From positions 186,001 to 250,000 of the forward strand of contig VJWN01000032.1 in NCBI GenBank assembly GCA_007644065.1: DNA of 64,000 nucleotides, in the 5' to 3' direction. This stretch comes from Margaritispora aquatica (taxonomy: Eukaryota; Ascomycota; Leotiomycetes; Helotiales; Discinellaceae). The position numbers and the translations under genes are program-made. Below, in pieces: positions 1 through 12,300 of the stretch. Within the stretch, counting starts at the first letter, position 1, and every line of letters begins with the position of its first letter. The notes below the pieces were generated by a model that was not told the DNA's origin, ran no database searches, and was given only the letters and a program-made list of their open reading frames with translations.

Positions 1-279
1 GTTGACAAGGATGGCAAGGGAACATTGCGACTCTTTGCTTTATCTGGAGACATTTACTCCACATCTGGAGACCACGATGAATTATTTATCGAGAAGAAGA
101 ATTTACCAACCAACATCCCCGCGTCGGAATATGACGGAGTTGGAACGTCCCTGGTCAAGGTCAACAGCTGCCACTACAGTTGTCCCAAACATGTTCAATT
201 CTTCGATGTGCAAGTAGACTTATTGCAATTTGTTCTTGGCGAGAATGATAACTCGGGCGAAGACAACCACAATCGTTAG
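1..279 (+). CDS. 3' end of an unidentified gene (partial)
   Basis: Frame 1 is open from the first base of the window to a TAG at 277-279, giving 92 residues of what reads like ordinary protein (mixed composition, two Cys in a HYSC context near residue 58, several Asp and Glu). The first Met in this frame is at base 25, but the frame is open upstream of it, so the coding region most likely enters from outside the window. A short intron near 210 (GTGCAAGTAGAC) cannot be excluded, in which case the true stop would differ. I do not recognise the family. Confidence 0.4.
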   Translation, partial: VDKDGKGTLRLFALSGDIYSTSGDHDELFIEKKNLPTNIPASEYDGVGTSLVKVNSCHYSCPKHVQFFDVQVDLLQFVLGENDNSGEDNHNR

Positions 280-1162
280 ATGTTGCTGGTGATTCTTCTG
301 TTGTTGGGTCCTGAGTAGTTTTAGGCCAGATCAATGGTACAGGAATGATGGTCATGGGGGTTTTCATGGTGTTAGGGACGACGAAGATGCCCAGTTATTG
401 GCATAACATTTCAATTTCACCAACAGGGAGGTTGCATTCCTTGGATCTTAGTCATGAAGCTCCTGGTACTTGCTCAGTCTAGGCAGCACACGTCTTTCTT
501 TTTGGCCTCTTGTATGATTTGCATAGCGATTTGGCATTTGGTAGTGACTAAGCTACCTATCTGCAGACTGAATGAAAAATAGAATCACGAACTCTGTATT
601 TAGCTCCGATGTGACATCAAGATGAGAAATTAGAAGAGAGGCTTTTAAGCCAGTTTTCTTCTCTGCCTTCTTCGTGAGCTGAGTCAGAAGACTTGGCTCA
701 GCAGAAAGGAGAATTCTATGAGACAGGAGAGACTGATAGTGACAACTGCCGCTGCCACATGGTTAATATCATGAAGAGAAGTGAATATTCATCAAGGGCG
801 AAGAGTAATTGAACTTCAAAGTCAAGGTCGAACTGACACCTGCCAAAGGAAGATGACAACGTCAAGAATGCAATGCAAATAGCAAGAGTAGCAGTAAGAG
901 TATAAGCAGATAATAATATTAGAATTAAATCAACCCAAATCGTGAAGTAAAGTGACATGCCCTTTCGGTCCTCTGTTCTCCAAACTCTTCCCCAGAAGAT
1001 ATATGCAAGAAATTGGCATATACAAAGACACAACTCTAGACTACTGATATAGATATGCCAACAAGACGAAGTAGAATGTTCAAAAGAATCAAAAATATAC
1101 GCAAACCTTTGCCCAGTATCAGTATATACAGCGAACCTAATCACGTACCACTGTCTCATCTT
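280..1162. other. intergenic, 883 bp
   Basis: This is the space between the plus-strand partial gene and the minus-strand membrane protein, so two genes converge here and it should hold both 3' UTRs. It is AT-rich with no codon-like structure on either strand. A minus-strand open frame at 716-1159 exists but has a Trp/Cys/Leu-rich, unnatural composition. Nothing else is seen. Confidence 0.6.
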
Positions 1163-4100
1163 CTACGGCTTCCTGCTCGCCACGTCTCGTTGCACAATTC
1201 TAGATTTTCTGTGACGCTCAACCAATGCCCTCATTGTCCCCTCTCGTTGTCTCCGCCTTATTTCGCGATCAAGACTAGTTCTCAAGAATCCCTCACTGTC
1301 ATATAAGCCAACGCTATCTGGTCTCGAAGTGCCTCCTAGACTCAAATCCTCTGCCTTGACCTCTTCTACGACCTTGGCACCTACTTCAATCTCTTTGCCA
1401 TTTGGGCCAGTAACACTCATCCGTGGTGATCCAAGAATTCTTGCTGTTGCTGCTGCTAGTCCAGTTCCCGGCATACCAAGGGAAGACAATGCCCATCGTA
1501 CCTGTGGGCTCGGATGCTCCATCTTTGATTCTCTCCTCGAGACGCTGAACATTGGCTTGCTCATCATGGCCGACCACCTTGAAACACCTGGTGACTCCGC
1601 TCTTTCTAGTTCTACTGAAAGTTGCCCTTCTAAGATAGGACCACTCAAGCCTGAAGATGTAGGACGGCCAAGCGTAGGTCTAAAAGCTTCAAACCCAAAG
1701 CCGAGTGTGGATTTGCTCAGCCTGCTCTCGCTTATTTCTGGGCTCATATGAAGATTACTCGTCATAACTTGGAGGTCTTCAGATACCACGCCATGGTCAC
1801 CACTATCAATATTAATTTCGTTGGTTTCGAATTTAATGCTTGGGTAGCGGAGACCCAGAATTCTGAGTGCATTGTCATGGCTGGGAAATTCCGCCTCACT
1901 TGGATCCTCTGATGTAGTTCTTTCAGGTATGCTTGAAACTTCTTTTACTGGTGAGAGATCTCTATCCCAGTCGCTCATACCAGTTCGGTCTGCATCGTCA
2001 TATTCCCAATCCATGTCGCGATAACCACGTCTAGTTTTTTTAGGTGTTTTGAAATTATCGCTCTCGTCAATCTCAGCATGGGCAGTAAGCTTTTTCCTAC
2101 TTCTGTCTTTGTGGACACGATTGCTATCCCTCGGGTGTCTAGTATGATAGTACTCGCGTTCAAACTCTCGTTGAAGATGAGAAGTGGGCATTGGTATCGT
2201 GGTGACGCTCGACAAGAACGCAAGGTGTGAAGACACCTGGGAATTCTGAGAACCCATCGCAAGATAGTGTTTGGATCCTCGACTTCGACCACGCTTAGAC
2301 TCTAAAGCTTCAGCATAATCCTCCTTTATACCAGCAAGAGTGGTTGATGGTTGTGAAAGGCTTGATTGAAAGTATTGAGTAAGCAGAGGGCCAAACTGAG
2401 AGGAATCTTCGTTGCTAGGACCCGAAAGATTGCTGCAACTGGACACATCACTATTCATTCTTCGCAGAAAGTTTATGCTTGTATGGAGGGAATCTCTCGG
2501 CGGACTCTTATCGCATCTACTGTGAGCAGGGCTGGGTTGAAACCCTGGTCTGAGCATCTGAACAGGCTGAGCTGCATTAACGATTGGCAGTGGCGGATTT
2601 TCGGTACTCGCTATGGCACATGGGGTGTTCGGAAAAGGTCGTGAATCAAAAGGCGGAGGAGACAGTGCTGGAGTAGGGTGGTCGGAAAGATGTGGCGGAG
2701 GAAAGGAAAATAGTGTCATATCTTCGACGTTACGATTGGCATCGTGGGTTGGATATATAGCTGATTCACAAGGGCACTTATGTTCATTAATCTGAGGATC
2801 TTGAGGGTCTTCGGCCATCTCTATATATGCTTGCATGGAAACAGGCCGCTTTAACAATGTGAGAGGTCGTGTGGTGGAAATTTGTTCTTCTAATCCGAGG
2901 TCATGTCGACTAATCTTTGTATAAGGATTGCTGGCTAGGGGGCCTGGAGAATGTATTCCTGTAGTATGCATATCTCCCTGGCCAAGTGGCAGAATCGCAT
3001 TGTTTGATCTTGATGTAGGATTGGGAATGATAAGAGATGCCTCAAAATCATGTAAATTTGGTGGTTTCATCCGGGACTTCCACCTAGATGCGCTTGAAGT
3101 GGAAGGCGTTGGGCTCTTTGGGGCTGCCATAACACGCTCTTCTGATTGTGGCACTTTAAATCTAAAAGGTAGGCGTACAGTTGTGCTTCGTTCATCAAAA
3201 ACCTCGATAGTGCTAGGTGGTTTGGAGGATAGCTTGTGGTTGGATATCTGGACTGAATGAGAATTTGTGTGACCGCGGCGACGATTCCAACCTTGAAGTG
3301 AACTTATTGATCCGGCCTTCGATCTTGTACTTCCTTGAGGTGACCATTGGAAAGGATTGACTTCTGCATTCTCTCTATCCGGTGATCGGTCGGGCAGCGA
3401 GTTATGCGAGAAGTCTAGTGTTTTGGGAATGGTCTGAGCATTGCCAGTACTTTCACTCAATGGCAACGAATCAATAGGCGGCCACTCCCAGTTTAGTCCA
3501 TCACCAAAGGTGGTTTTGAGGAGACTCATTGGTTGTGGGCCTTGCATCCGTGTGTTTGGCAGGACGAAATTTGAGTTTGCGGTAGACGAGTTGAGTGCGT
3601 CATGTCCTTCATCAAGTTGATCGATCCCAGTTCGATCCATCATGGTAGCTGAAAATACTGTTATTGAGATGCGACTGGCGTTACGAATCATCGTTGGGTG
3701 ATCCTTCACAGATCCATCCAGTGAAATTTGTCCATCATAATGATCTTCTCCCCTCAGGCTTTTGCTGGGCGAGTTTAGTAATGCTGGGATCATTGTTTCG
3801 ATGGATTTCCTGCCACATAGGCTGTCATCAGATCCGCTGGATGGCGTGGAGGACCTAGATTTAAGTCCCAGCTCTTCAAATGTGATTTTCATCTCATTCT
3901 CACGGCCTTGGGGTGGGGTACAGCTGGTATAGCAATTTAAAAGGGAGCTTCGAGCTGATTCTGAGGATTCGTTATCAAGGAGTTGCTCACGACTTTCAGT
4001 TGCGAGAGTTCTTGGAGGAGTTGGTAGTCTTTCTGGCGGGGGCAGGCCAGGAAAGTTTCCAAGAGTAGACGACGTTCTAGTCAACGACTGTATACGAGCC

Positions 4101-4915
4101 GCTTTTAAACGTTGAGACGTAGATCGTAGTATGGATGATAGTTGTGTCTCTGAAGAAGCTCGGCGATGATATTGATTCGAGGTCCTGGGGGGACCAATTA
4201 CTTCCTTAGCAGGTAGCTTCCTTGGAGATCTCCTGGATGGCTTCGCAGGTGACTTGGAGGGCGACTGCGATGGGCTTGAAGCGGCAGATCCCCTCATCTT
4301 GGTGATTTTTGGAGACTGAGATCTCGTGGTATCAACAGATATAGCACTCTTTCTTCTTGAAAGCCGTGATGTTGATCTGTTTGGACCACGATCGTTAATT
4401 ATATATCCAGGCGGGGCCACGGGACTGAGAACCATGGTGGATCGACTTGGAATGATGGCAAGCGGCAAGAGATTGTTTTTGGCTATAGGCCAAGAACCTC
4501 GAACCGCCGAGACTCGCGAGAATGATCTCTGCGAGAGTGTTCGTTTGGCCTCCAATTGCTTAGGTATACAGTGATCCGCTCCACTAGCCATATCCCCAAA
4601 TGGTAAGAACGGGTTGAAGGACAAACTCAGTGGACGTGCAGCCTCCGAGGGTTGTGTACATTTCAATGCGGTTTTGATGTCCATGTCTCCATGAGTATGA
4701 TGCTTCTCTCCAGAAAAACTACTCGATTCTTGACGATGCTTCCTTCTCATCCAAATCACCATAATGAATGCTCCGCAAATGCTGGCGAGTATCAATATGA
4801 CGCCCACCACTATTCCAATGACTGCTGCTAATGGTAGAGATATGATTTCGGTCTCATTGCCTCTCTTTTCGAAGGACATCGCACCGCTTGTGTTTTGAAT
4901 CGAAACCCGAATCAT
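1163..4915 (-). CDS. large single-pass membrane protein, disordered cytoplasmic tail
   Basis: A single open frame of 1250 residues. A short N-terminal segment (1-26) precedes one strong membrane helix at about residues 27-54, ending in a basic stop-transfer cluster (MRRKHRQ). The remaining roughly 1190 residues are hydrophilic, Ser/Pro/Arg-rich and apparently disordered, with SPS/SPxK-type stretches at about 200-240 and PPP-rich patches, as in phosphorylated signalling or scaffold tails. The topology (tiny outside, long inside) resembles fungal Wsc- or Mid2-like sensors without their extracellular domain, but no catalytic or named domain is visible. The ATG at 4913-4915 was chosen because it directly precedes the membrane helix; an open frame upstream (to 5280) looks non-coding. 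A 5' exon supplying an ectodomain is possible but I see no good candidate. Confidence 0.75.
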   Translation of the reverse strand: MIRVSIQNTSGAMSFEKRGNETEIISLPLAAVIGIVVGVILILASICGAFIMVIWMRRKHRQESSSFSGEKHHTHGDMDIKTALKCTQPSEAARPLSLSFNPFLPFGDMASGADHCIPKQLEAKRTLSQRSFSRVSAVRGSWPIAKNNLLPLAIIPSRSTMVLSPVAPPGYIINDRGPNRSTSRLSRRKSAISVDTTRSQSPKITKMRGSAASSPSQSPSKSPAKPSRRSPRKLPAKEVIGPPRTSNQYHRRASSETQLSSILRSTSQRLKAARIQSLTRTSSTLGNFPGLPPPERLPTPPRTLATESREQLLDNESSESARSSLLNCYTSCTPPQGRENEMKITFEELGLKSRSSTPSSGSDDSLCGRKSIETMIPALLNSPSKSLRGEDHYDGQISLDGSVKDHPTMIRNASRISITVFSATMMDRTGIDQLDEGHDALNSSTANSNFVLPNTRMQGPQPMSLLKTTFGDGLNWEWPPIDSLPLSESTGNAQTIPKTLDFSHNSLPDRSPDRENAEVNPFQWSPQGSTRSKAGSISSLQGWNRRRGHTNSHSVQISNHKLSSKPPSTIEVFDERSTTVRLPFRFKVPQSEERVMAAPKSPTPSTSSASRWKSRMKPPNLHDFEASLIIPNPTSRSNNAILPLGQGDMHTTGIHSPGPLASNPYTKISRHDLGLEEQISTTRPLTLLKRPVSMQAYIEMAEDPQDPQINEHKCPCESAIYPTHDANRNVEDMTLFSFPPPHLSDHPTPALSPPPFDSRPFPNTPCAIASTENPPLPIVNAAQPVQMLRPGFQPSPAHSRCDKSPPRDSLHTSINFLRRMNSDVSSCSNLSGPSNEDSSQFGPLLTQYFQSSLSQPSTTLAGIKEDYAEALESKRGRSRGSKHYLAMGSQNSQVSSHLAFLSSVTTIPMPTSHLQREFEREYYHTRHPRDSNRVHKDRSRKKLTAHAEIDESDNFKTPKKTRRGYRDMDWEYDDADRTGMSDWDRDLSPVKEVSSIPERTTSEDPSEAEFPSHDNALRILGLRYPSIKFETNEINIDSGDHGVVSEDLQVMTSNLHMSPEISESRLSKSTLGFGFEAFRPTLGRPTSSGLSGPILEGQLSVELERAESPGVSRWSAMMSKPMFSVSRRESKMEHPSPQVRWALSSLGMPGTGLAAATARILGSPRMSVTGPNGKEIEVGAKVVEEVKAEDLSLGGTSRPDSVGLYDSEGFLRTSLDREIRRRQREGTMRALVERHRKSRIVQRDVASRKP

Positions 4916-7900
4916 GGTTGCTCAAGTTTCTCGAATTCCAACCTGGAACTCGAATTAGTGTCCTCAGGGAAGCTGTGATGCAGGATTTCTATGAGAATTA
5001 GATTGAAGAGAAGTTTCCACTTGTCAACATCGTGGAGTATGCATCCTGAAATTTGAAGAAGTTGGATGGGATGAAGTAAAGTTGCTGCAAGGCAGTGCAA
5101 GGCAGGAAATGTTGGCAGTCGAAATGATTGCAAGTGGGCAACGGGGAAAGTTCTACTCATAGAAGATTGAAAAATGTCGAGCGGTATTTGGCCTGGTGAA
5201 GTAACATGACGATAACCATCTGTTCTGGAATGCGTCCTTGAGGTGGGGACACATTCCTGATGGGAGATTAACACCTCCATAACTCTTCAATAGATGCAAC
5301 AACGAATCGAAATGGAAGAATAAGAGAACAATTTCTCAGGCCACACGATTGGAATGGAGAATCAGCCCAATGAAACCCGTATTGCTGGAAGGTATACAAG
5401 GAGATGATCGTGTGCAACTGATCCCCACTTGGTGGAGAAGATGATATGCCATCAAACCACCGATATCTGTCACATATTTATCTGCTGCTTCTTGAGAAAA
5501 AGAGCAAGAAAGGAATAGAATTGATGATTAGGAAGATTGCTATGGGAGGTATAGTATAAACTGCAGGTCATTCAAAAATTGAGGCACTGAAGAGGAGGAG
5601 AGACGTCAAAATTGAGGTGGGCTTCCATTGATGGGTGATGATGCACGTGACTATTTCTACCAGGGAGGGAGATTTCAGTACGGTGGCCGGAATGTTTCTA
5701 AAGATGCAATTATCAACGACATTTGATCATCTACTTGAGCCACTCTGAATCTCCCTTCCTACCAGTATTGTTATTGTGGAATGTAAACAATCCGTCAACA
5801 AATCTTTTTGCTTTCAAACCAGCGTTCAGTCCTGCTTCAAGGTTCCTTTCGTGTATGCCGGAAAGCCTTATGGTTTCTCCACCCTTTTTTCATGTTGCCT
5901 AATCCAAAGGCTAATAACGATAAATGACCAACGAGCTGCGAGAGAGCTTTTCAAGGATAGTAGCACGTCATGGAACAATGTTCTACGACTATATTTCCAG
6001 CATAGTAACAGTTTCTTGGAGCTTACTATCTGCGACTGAGCGCTTCGACGCACTACTGTTCCATAAGCCAATACCCAATGGATAATGGACATCCAATTTT
6101 GGCGAGACTGAAGCCTCAACTACAGAAGACAGTTTGCTCTATTCTCCCCTGAACATGTTCTAGCAATCGTATCTAATAATAATACTTGCTTGGGACTGGC
6201 AGATCTCGGAGCATGTCTAATGCTAACTGCAACCACACCCCGAGAGGCCGAGAGGTCAAGAACATCAATACTCAGGATGACCACGAGCTTTAACTTGGTG
6301 AGATTCACTATGATCAATAGGAGATGCAGGAACGGCAGGTACAACGACAAGATCTGTAAATTCACAACAATGTTCCGCAAAACACTAACTGCTAGAATGC
6401 TGCACCTGGATATACCAAGCTGACAGATACTCGATATGTTGCGGACCTAATTGGAAGCTTATAATGTGCATGAGCCGTCTTGCAATGGCACAAGTGGGTA
6501 CCAACCCCTTGTTATCAACTTCAGGGCAGTCAGCTCTGTGACCCCCCTGGGGATGGACATTAGTACGTCTGCTGTTTGTAGCTGCACACTCCCTCGAATT
6601 TCATGTCGTTGTGCTAAATTACCATGAACTTCGCTCCTCCTCGGCTTCGAGGAAGTTGAGTAGGTCCGAGAAGATCTTACAATTCTCGAGATTCTCAACT
6701 TTGTGTCCTTGAACATCTATGAAACAAAGAACAGGCAGTAAGTGAGCTGAAAGAGATATCAGACAGATTCCCTTAAGTCAAATGGCTAGACTTCATCCAG
6801 TCTCAAACAACGTTCTTCCACTTTCAAACAGCAAATTTAGTATAATTCTTCACTTCATTGTTTACTATCATCTCCCAAGACATTCTCGATCTTTCGTTTT
6901 GTTTTGTTTCAGAGGGGCTTATCAACAAAGCTTAAGATCTTTCATAAGTCTTTTTGAGACACAGAAGCATGAAGCATGTTAATCTCGGCCACAGACACTC
7001 CACACATCTCAATATGTACCATTCTCTTCTAGATAAGACACAAATATCTCCCCAAGACATATCCGATCAGATCTATCGGAGATCCATCTGAATGATCCGA
7101 AACTCTCCAGCACTTTTGAGGCCCCCAAATCTACCCATCTGCCACCCCGACTTCATGTCTGTTATACCAACAGTCAAGCTCATTCCTGCATTCACTCAAA
7201 TTCTTTCGTTGGCTCATTAATCAAACAGCGCTGCTAGAGGCAGCTAGGTAGGTACAAATCGCGCGTGGTCCGCTTAGATTGAAGGTGGACACACAATCAA
7301 TAGGCATGGCTCTCAACAAGATGTCGTGTAGTAGTGACTGCCGTATATGTATTTGAGGGCAGCTGTGGAGATGTGATTGATGCTTTACCTTTGGACGCAT
7401 GTTTATCGATTCGCTCGAAGGGGAAAGTTGATGCTAGTTCTTCGATTTCGGATTGCGAGGACAAGCTGAGTATGCTGCTGTCAAGCTACCTAGATTGCGG
7501 TTGTCATCTGCATTGGGGCTGGTGTCATGTGTATGTATACCTGTCGAATTTGTATTTTTCGTTCTGTCTCGCACAACCAAGCATATTCCACATACGGTTT
7601 TGTGAAGATCCATCAACAGATACCTTACTGTCGTCTATTTCACTTCCTTATTACTTTTAGCATCGTCGCAGGTACCTAAGGTAGTTATCAATTCGCACTC
7701 AAACTAAGGTATCATCTCACCTCTACCTCAAAGTCACTAGTGTGAATCACCTCCAACCTTACCTATACTCAGTCACAGGCATTCACTTCTCCATCCTTTC
7801 CCAATCTTTCAACTAGCCTCTCCCCTACACACCCAAATCTCCCTCATCACAAGTATAAAGCGCGCATCCCCAGTACACTTTAACCTGCTGAATCGGCCAT

Positions 7901-8201
7901 GGATCCAAGTGGGGAAAGGCATGGTAAGGAGGAGCAGCAGCTTGGAACTCACCTCTTCAGTTTATAGTTAGATGCCTTCTTACCTACCTCAAGTGTTTAT
8001 TTAGATACCTGCAGGCTGCTAATGTTCCCGTCCCTTTTGCTGCGATAGAGTGCAAGTTAGGCAGATAGGTAGGAACCTGATAGTTTGGTGAGAAACTCTC
8101 ATGGGGGAAACTAGGTACTGCTGTCATCCTCATTAGCTTCGACTCTCCCATTCTCAACGAAGGTAGATCCAACCGAACAAAGAGCAAATACCCAACCAGA
8201 A

Positions 8202-8228
8202 ATCTACCTACCTACCTATCTACCTATA
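8202..8228. repeat. (CTAC)n microsatellite
   Basis: Tandem CTAC units, slightly interrupted (CTACCTACCTACCTATCTAC), about six copies. It is the inverse complement of the GGTA arrays at 8571 and 17043. Confidence 0.85.
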
Positions 8229-8297
8229 TTCTTTCTCGTCGATACCAAGCTTTTCAGGATATCTTAGGTACGATAGGTACTGAACGTAATGAAAGTG

Positions 8298-8326
8298 CCT
8301 TCCTTCCTTCCTTCCTTCCTTCCTTT
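8298..8326. repeat. (CTTC)n microsatellite
   Basis: About seven uninterrupted CCTT/CTTC tetranucleotide units in intergenic DNA. Confidence 0.9.
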
Positions 8327-8433
8327 CAAATCTATCGACTCAAACAAGTATCAACCAAATTAGGAACAAGAGCCAACCATGGCCTTAAAGAAACACCAAC
8401 CCAAACACCCACTCTGTACAAAACAACACCTCA

Positions 8434-8459
8434 GGTACCTAAGGTACCTAAGGTACCTG
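8434..8459. repeat. GGTACCTAA short tandem repeat
   Basis: Three nine-base units of GGTACCTAA; each contains the palindrome GGTACC. The same word occurs singly elsewhere in the window's intergenic DNA (for example 7670 and 17171). Confidence 0.8.
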
Positions 8460-8524
8460 ATACAAGCCACAAATAACCATTGAGACAGCCCCTAATCTGG
8501 ACTTCGTAGGTTTTGTGTACTTGC

Positions 8525-8557
8525 TTACCTTACCTTACCTTACCTTACCTTACCTTA
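8525..8557. repeat. (TTACC)n pentanucleotide array
   Basis: Six to seven perfect copies of a TTACC pentamer, followed at 8571-8600 by a GGTA array of opposite sense, so the two could fold into an imperfect hairpin. Confidence 0.85.
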
Positions 8558-8570
8558 TCTAGCTAGAGGC

Positions 8571-8600
8571 AGGTAAGTAGGTAGGTAGGTAGATAGGTAA
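8571..8600. repeat. (GGTA)n microsatellite
   Basis: About seven GGTA/AGGT units with one substitution. Confidence 0.8.
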
Positions 8601-9353
8601 GGTGCTTTCAACTTGCCTGTTCCGTCTTTTTCCCCGCCATCACGCCAGCAAATGGAAGTCACAAATGGAAATGAAACTATCAAGGGCAAGAAAGAAAACA
8701 GATCATGTGATTTATCAAACTCGAGGCATCTAGGTAAGTACCTCTAGGTAAGGTAGGTACAAATCACATGGTGAGAGATTGAGTCTTCAGAGATTCGTCG
8801 TTCAGCATTGTGGATAGACATGGATAAACGTCTTATGGTCTGTATGGAATGCAAAGATCGTTTGGTGTTTCACTTCTCTTGATTCAGCTCCTCTCAACGC
8901 ATGCATGGTGTGGGAACGTGAACGTGATTGTCCTTCACTCAAGAGAATTACTGCTCCAACACACACCAAGGACAATTCACAAGAACGGAAAGGGAAAGGT
9001 AAGGTAAGGAGGAAAATTGGTTTAGTATTAGCTACACGTAGAATATCACAACCTGCACCAAGCTCACCCACCAAACCGCAAGGCTGCCTCCATTGCCCCC
9101 CACATAAACCACTCGCTTCGCATAACATAACGAGCAATCTTCCTTCATGTCAACGCAAACGCTCAAATGACCTCCATAGCAGCAACACAAATCCTCATAC
9201 ACATTAAACAACCCTCTTTGGCATTGGTGTTTATCCACCTATCTGCCACCCCATGTTGAAATCAAATAACAGACTGGTATCTCGAAACAAGAACTCCAAG
9301 GCTCTCAAAATGCTCAAACTAATTCGCTTACTTCGCTCATTAAGGGTAGAACT

Positions 9354-12300
9354 TTATGCAGAAGGGGTGGAGGCTGCTTCCTTGCTCTCTTTCTTGGAGC
9401 TTCCTCCCCAAGGCCAGAGGATTTTGCCAATAGATCCAAAGATACTGCCTCGCTTCTCGTGCTTCTTGACCACAGGCGCTGCAACGACGGGTGTCTCGGT
9501 AGGGGTTGTTGTGCTTTCGGCAGGAGTCGATTTAGATGGGCTTTCTTCAATAGGCGATGAAACGATTTCTTCAGTAGAAGTAATCGGCTCTGAACTCAAT
9601 TCAGTTGCCTTTGAATCTAATTCGCTAGATTTGGGTGCCTCCGTAGAGTCAATTGGAGTAGAAGCGGTCTCCTCGGATGATATTATGGGCTCTACATTCG
9701 ATTCGGTGGGGTTGGAGACCAATTCGACAGATTTATCGGTCTTGGTAGAGTCGAGTGGTATCTCATGTTCAATGGTAACGTCCTGGACTGTGGGAGAGGC
9801 CTGAATGGGCTCTTGAGTGGATTCGGCGATTTCAAAAGTCTCTTCTTGTGGTGTAGGGATCGCAGATGCCAAAACCGGCTCGGACAGTTCTTCCGTGGTT
9901 GCTTCAACCTTAGAATCCTCAACCTTAGAATCCTCAACCTTGGTTTCCTCGACCGTAGGCTCTTCGACCTTGGATTCCTCGACCGTAGGCTCCTCAACCG
10001 CGGGTTCTTCAACCTGAACGGGTGCCTGAACCTTAGGTTCTTCAACCTTGGATTCTTCAACCTTGGTCTCCTCAACCTTGGATTCCTCAACCTTAGGTTC
10101 TTCAACCTTGGATTCTTCAACCTTGGTCTCCTCAACCTTGGATTCCTCAACCTTGGTCTCCTCAACCTTGGTCTCCTCAACCCTGGATTCCTCGACCGTA
10201 GGCTCCTCAACCGCGGGTTCTTCAACCTTGGATTCTTCAACCTGGGTAGGTACCACAACCTTGGATTCCTCGACCGTAGGCTCCTCAATCGCGGGTTCTT
10301 CAACCTGGGTAGGTACAACAACCGTGGGCTCCTCAACCGCGGGCTCTTCAACCTTGGTCTCTTTAACCTTGGTCTCCTCAACCTTGGATTCCTCGACCGT
10401 AGGCTCCTCAACCTTGGATTCCTCAACTTGGGTAGGTACCACAACCTTGGATTCCTCAACCTTGGTCTCCTCAACCGTGGGTTCTTCAACCTTGGGTTCT
10501 TCAACCTGGGCGGGTGCCTCGACTTTGGAGTGCTCAACGTTGGAGTCCTCTGCCTGGGACAGAGTTTCCGTGCTTGTCTCCGGAACATGATCTTTCAAAA
10601 TCGAAACCTCTGCGACTGCAACTGGGGTTGGCTCAACACTCTTGACCAATTCTGGTTCGCTGGAAGTGGATTCGACAATGGAGTCCACCTCTGCGATCGG
10701 GAGAGATTCGGTTTCGATGCTTTCTGCCTCATGTGAAACTTCCTTGACGATATTCAAAGGAGCAGGTACATCGACCGAAGCGGCCTCCAAACTCGATATC
10801 TCCTTAGATATCTCTTCCTTGATAGAATCAATTGTGGTACATTCTTCACTAGTGCTTGTCTCAGCCTCTACTAGAGCGTCATTAACCTGGCTAGATGCAA
10901 TCACAGTCTCAGTAGGAAGGGCAATTTCGTCAGACACCAATTCCGATGCGTGTACCATAGACTCCGGGATGACAGGATCTTCTACCGGGATAGATCTTGG
11001 TAATATCGGCGTTTCGACCAAAAGAGCACCAAGCGCACTGGTAGAAGCTGGCTGAATGATATCCAACTTGCTCTCAGTCACATCAGGCTTCAATTCTGGA
11101 ATGACTCCGGATTTTGCTGCAGTTGCCTCTTCATCGGAAGCTGAAACCGACTCTGCACCTTCAGTGAGGGCGGATTGAGTTGCCGGTTCGGAAGAATTGC
11201 TCTCGCTAAATACCTCGGTATCCTTGGTCTCAACGACGGAATCGGGTTCCAAGACCTCTTCAGATTTGCTTTCCTCGGGTTTGAGGTCATCCTCAACGAT
11301 AGGAGTGGAAGTCTTCTCTTCAGAAGCGACAATCAAATCGCTCTGTGTTGATTTTGCTGATTCTGTCTCAGGCAATGTAACCTGAGCGTCAGGAATTGTG
11401 GCGGACACGACAGGAGTTTCTTCTTCCAATTGCTGCGAGACGTCATTGGTTTCTGTATCATGGCCATTGGTTTGTGGAATTTCGGCGCTTGGCTGGAGAA
11501 TAGCCTTCTCTTCTCCTGCGGGGGGGTTTACTGAAAGGTCAGGTGTCGGAGTGTGATGATCAGTTGATGACGTCTCCTTTACGATCTCAATTCCGACGTC
11601 CTTAGAGTTCTCTTCATCGATGGTCGCGGGCTCTTCAGATGTTTCTGGTTCAACCTGCAGATCTGATTAGCAGAGAACCCACATATAGGCGAGAGAGGTA
11701 AAGTGCACGAGTGTTAGCAACCGACCTTTGATATGATTTCCTCATTCACAACAGAGGACTCAGCCACTTCAACAGCCTTTGGCTCTTCTACCAATGGTTC
11801 TGGTAAGCTTTCTTCAATGGCGCTATCATCCACCGACTAATAGCTCGTTAGTCAATTGTACCAAAAATATTGCGCCTCAGTGGAGTATCAAGCGTACCAC
11901 TGATTTAGCACTGGTGTCTGCTACCACGGGCTCTTCAACACACAATTCCTTGATCACGATTGGCTCTTCAATGCTCGATGCCTTGCTCAAAACAGGCTCT
12001 TCGATGCTAGATTCCTTAGACGCTACGGGCTCTTCAATATCCAATGTCTTAGGCGCGATAGGCTCTTCAACGCTCAGTTGCTTGGCAACAATTGGCTCCT
12101 CGACACTCAAAACAGTGGCTGTAACGGGCTCCTCGACGCTCACTTCCTCGCTTAAAGCAGGCTCTTCAACACTCGATTCTTTGGACGGTGAGTCCTCAGT
12201 TTTGTCAGCCGTGATTGAAACATCCTTTGATGAGCTTTCCAACGCCGGTGTAGATAATGTGGATGATTCTACGATAGGTTCAGGAACGGAATCGTCGATG

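Larger units (their letters stand above)
4916..9353. other. intergenic, 4.4 kb, microsatellite-rich
   Basis: This stretch lies between the start of the membrane-protein gene and the 3' end of the seven-exon repeat gene. Open frames are short (60-123 codons) and of unnatural composition. From about 7660 to 8770 the sequence is dominated by CCTACC/GGTAGG/GGTACC-type simple repeats, itemised separately. I see no gene, although small spliced or non-coding genes could hide here. Confidence 0.6.

Noticed and set aside
4912..5280. Minus-strand frame of 122 codons just upstream of the membrane-protein gene, considered as an upstream exon coding for an ectodomain.
   Set aside because: Composition is not protein-like, it ends in its own stop four bases into the next frame, and there are no splice signals that would join it in phase.
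9765..10736. Long plus-strand frames (323 and 180 codons) with repeating LNLGFF or SSTLDS units, resembling pentapeptide-repeat or Ser-rich proteins.
   Set aside because: They are the reverse complement of the VEE minisatellite, whose unit contains no stop in any frame. The minus strand has the intact seven-exon gene.
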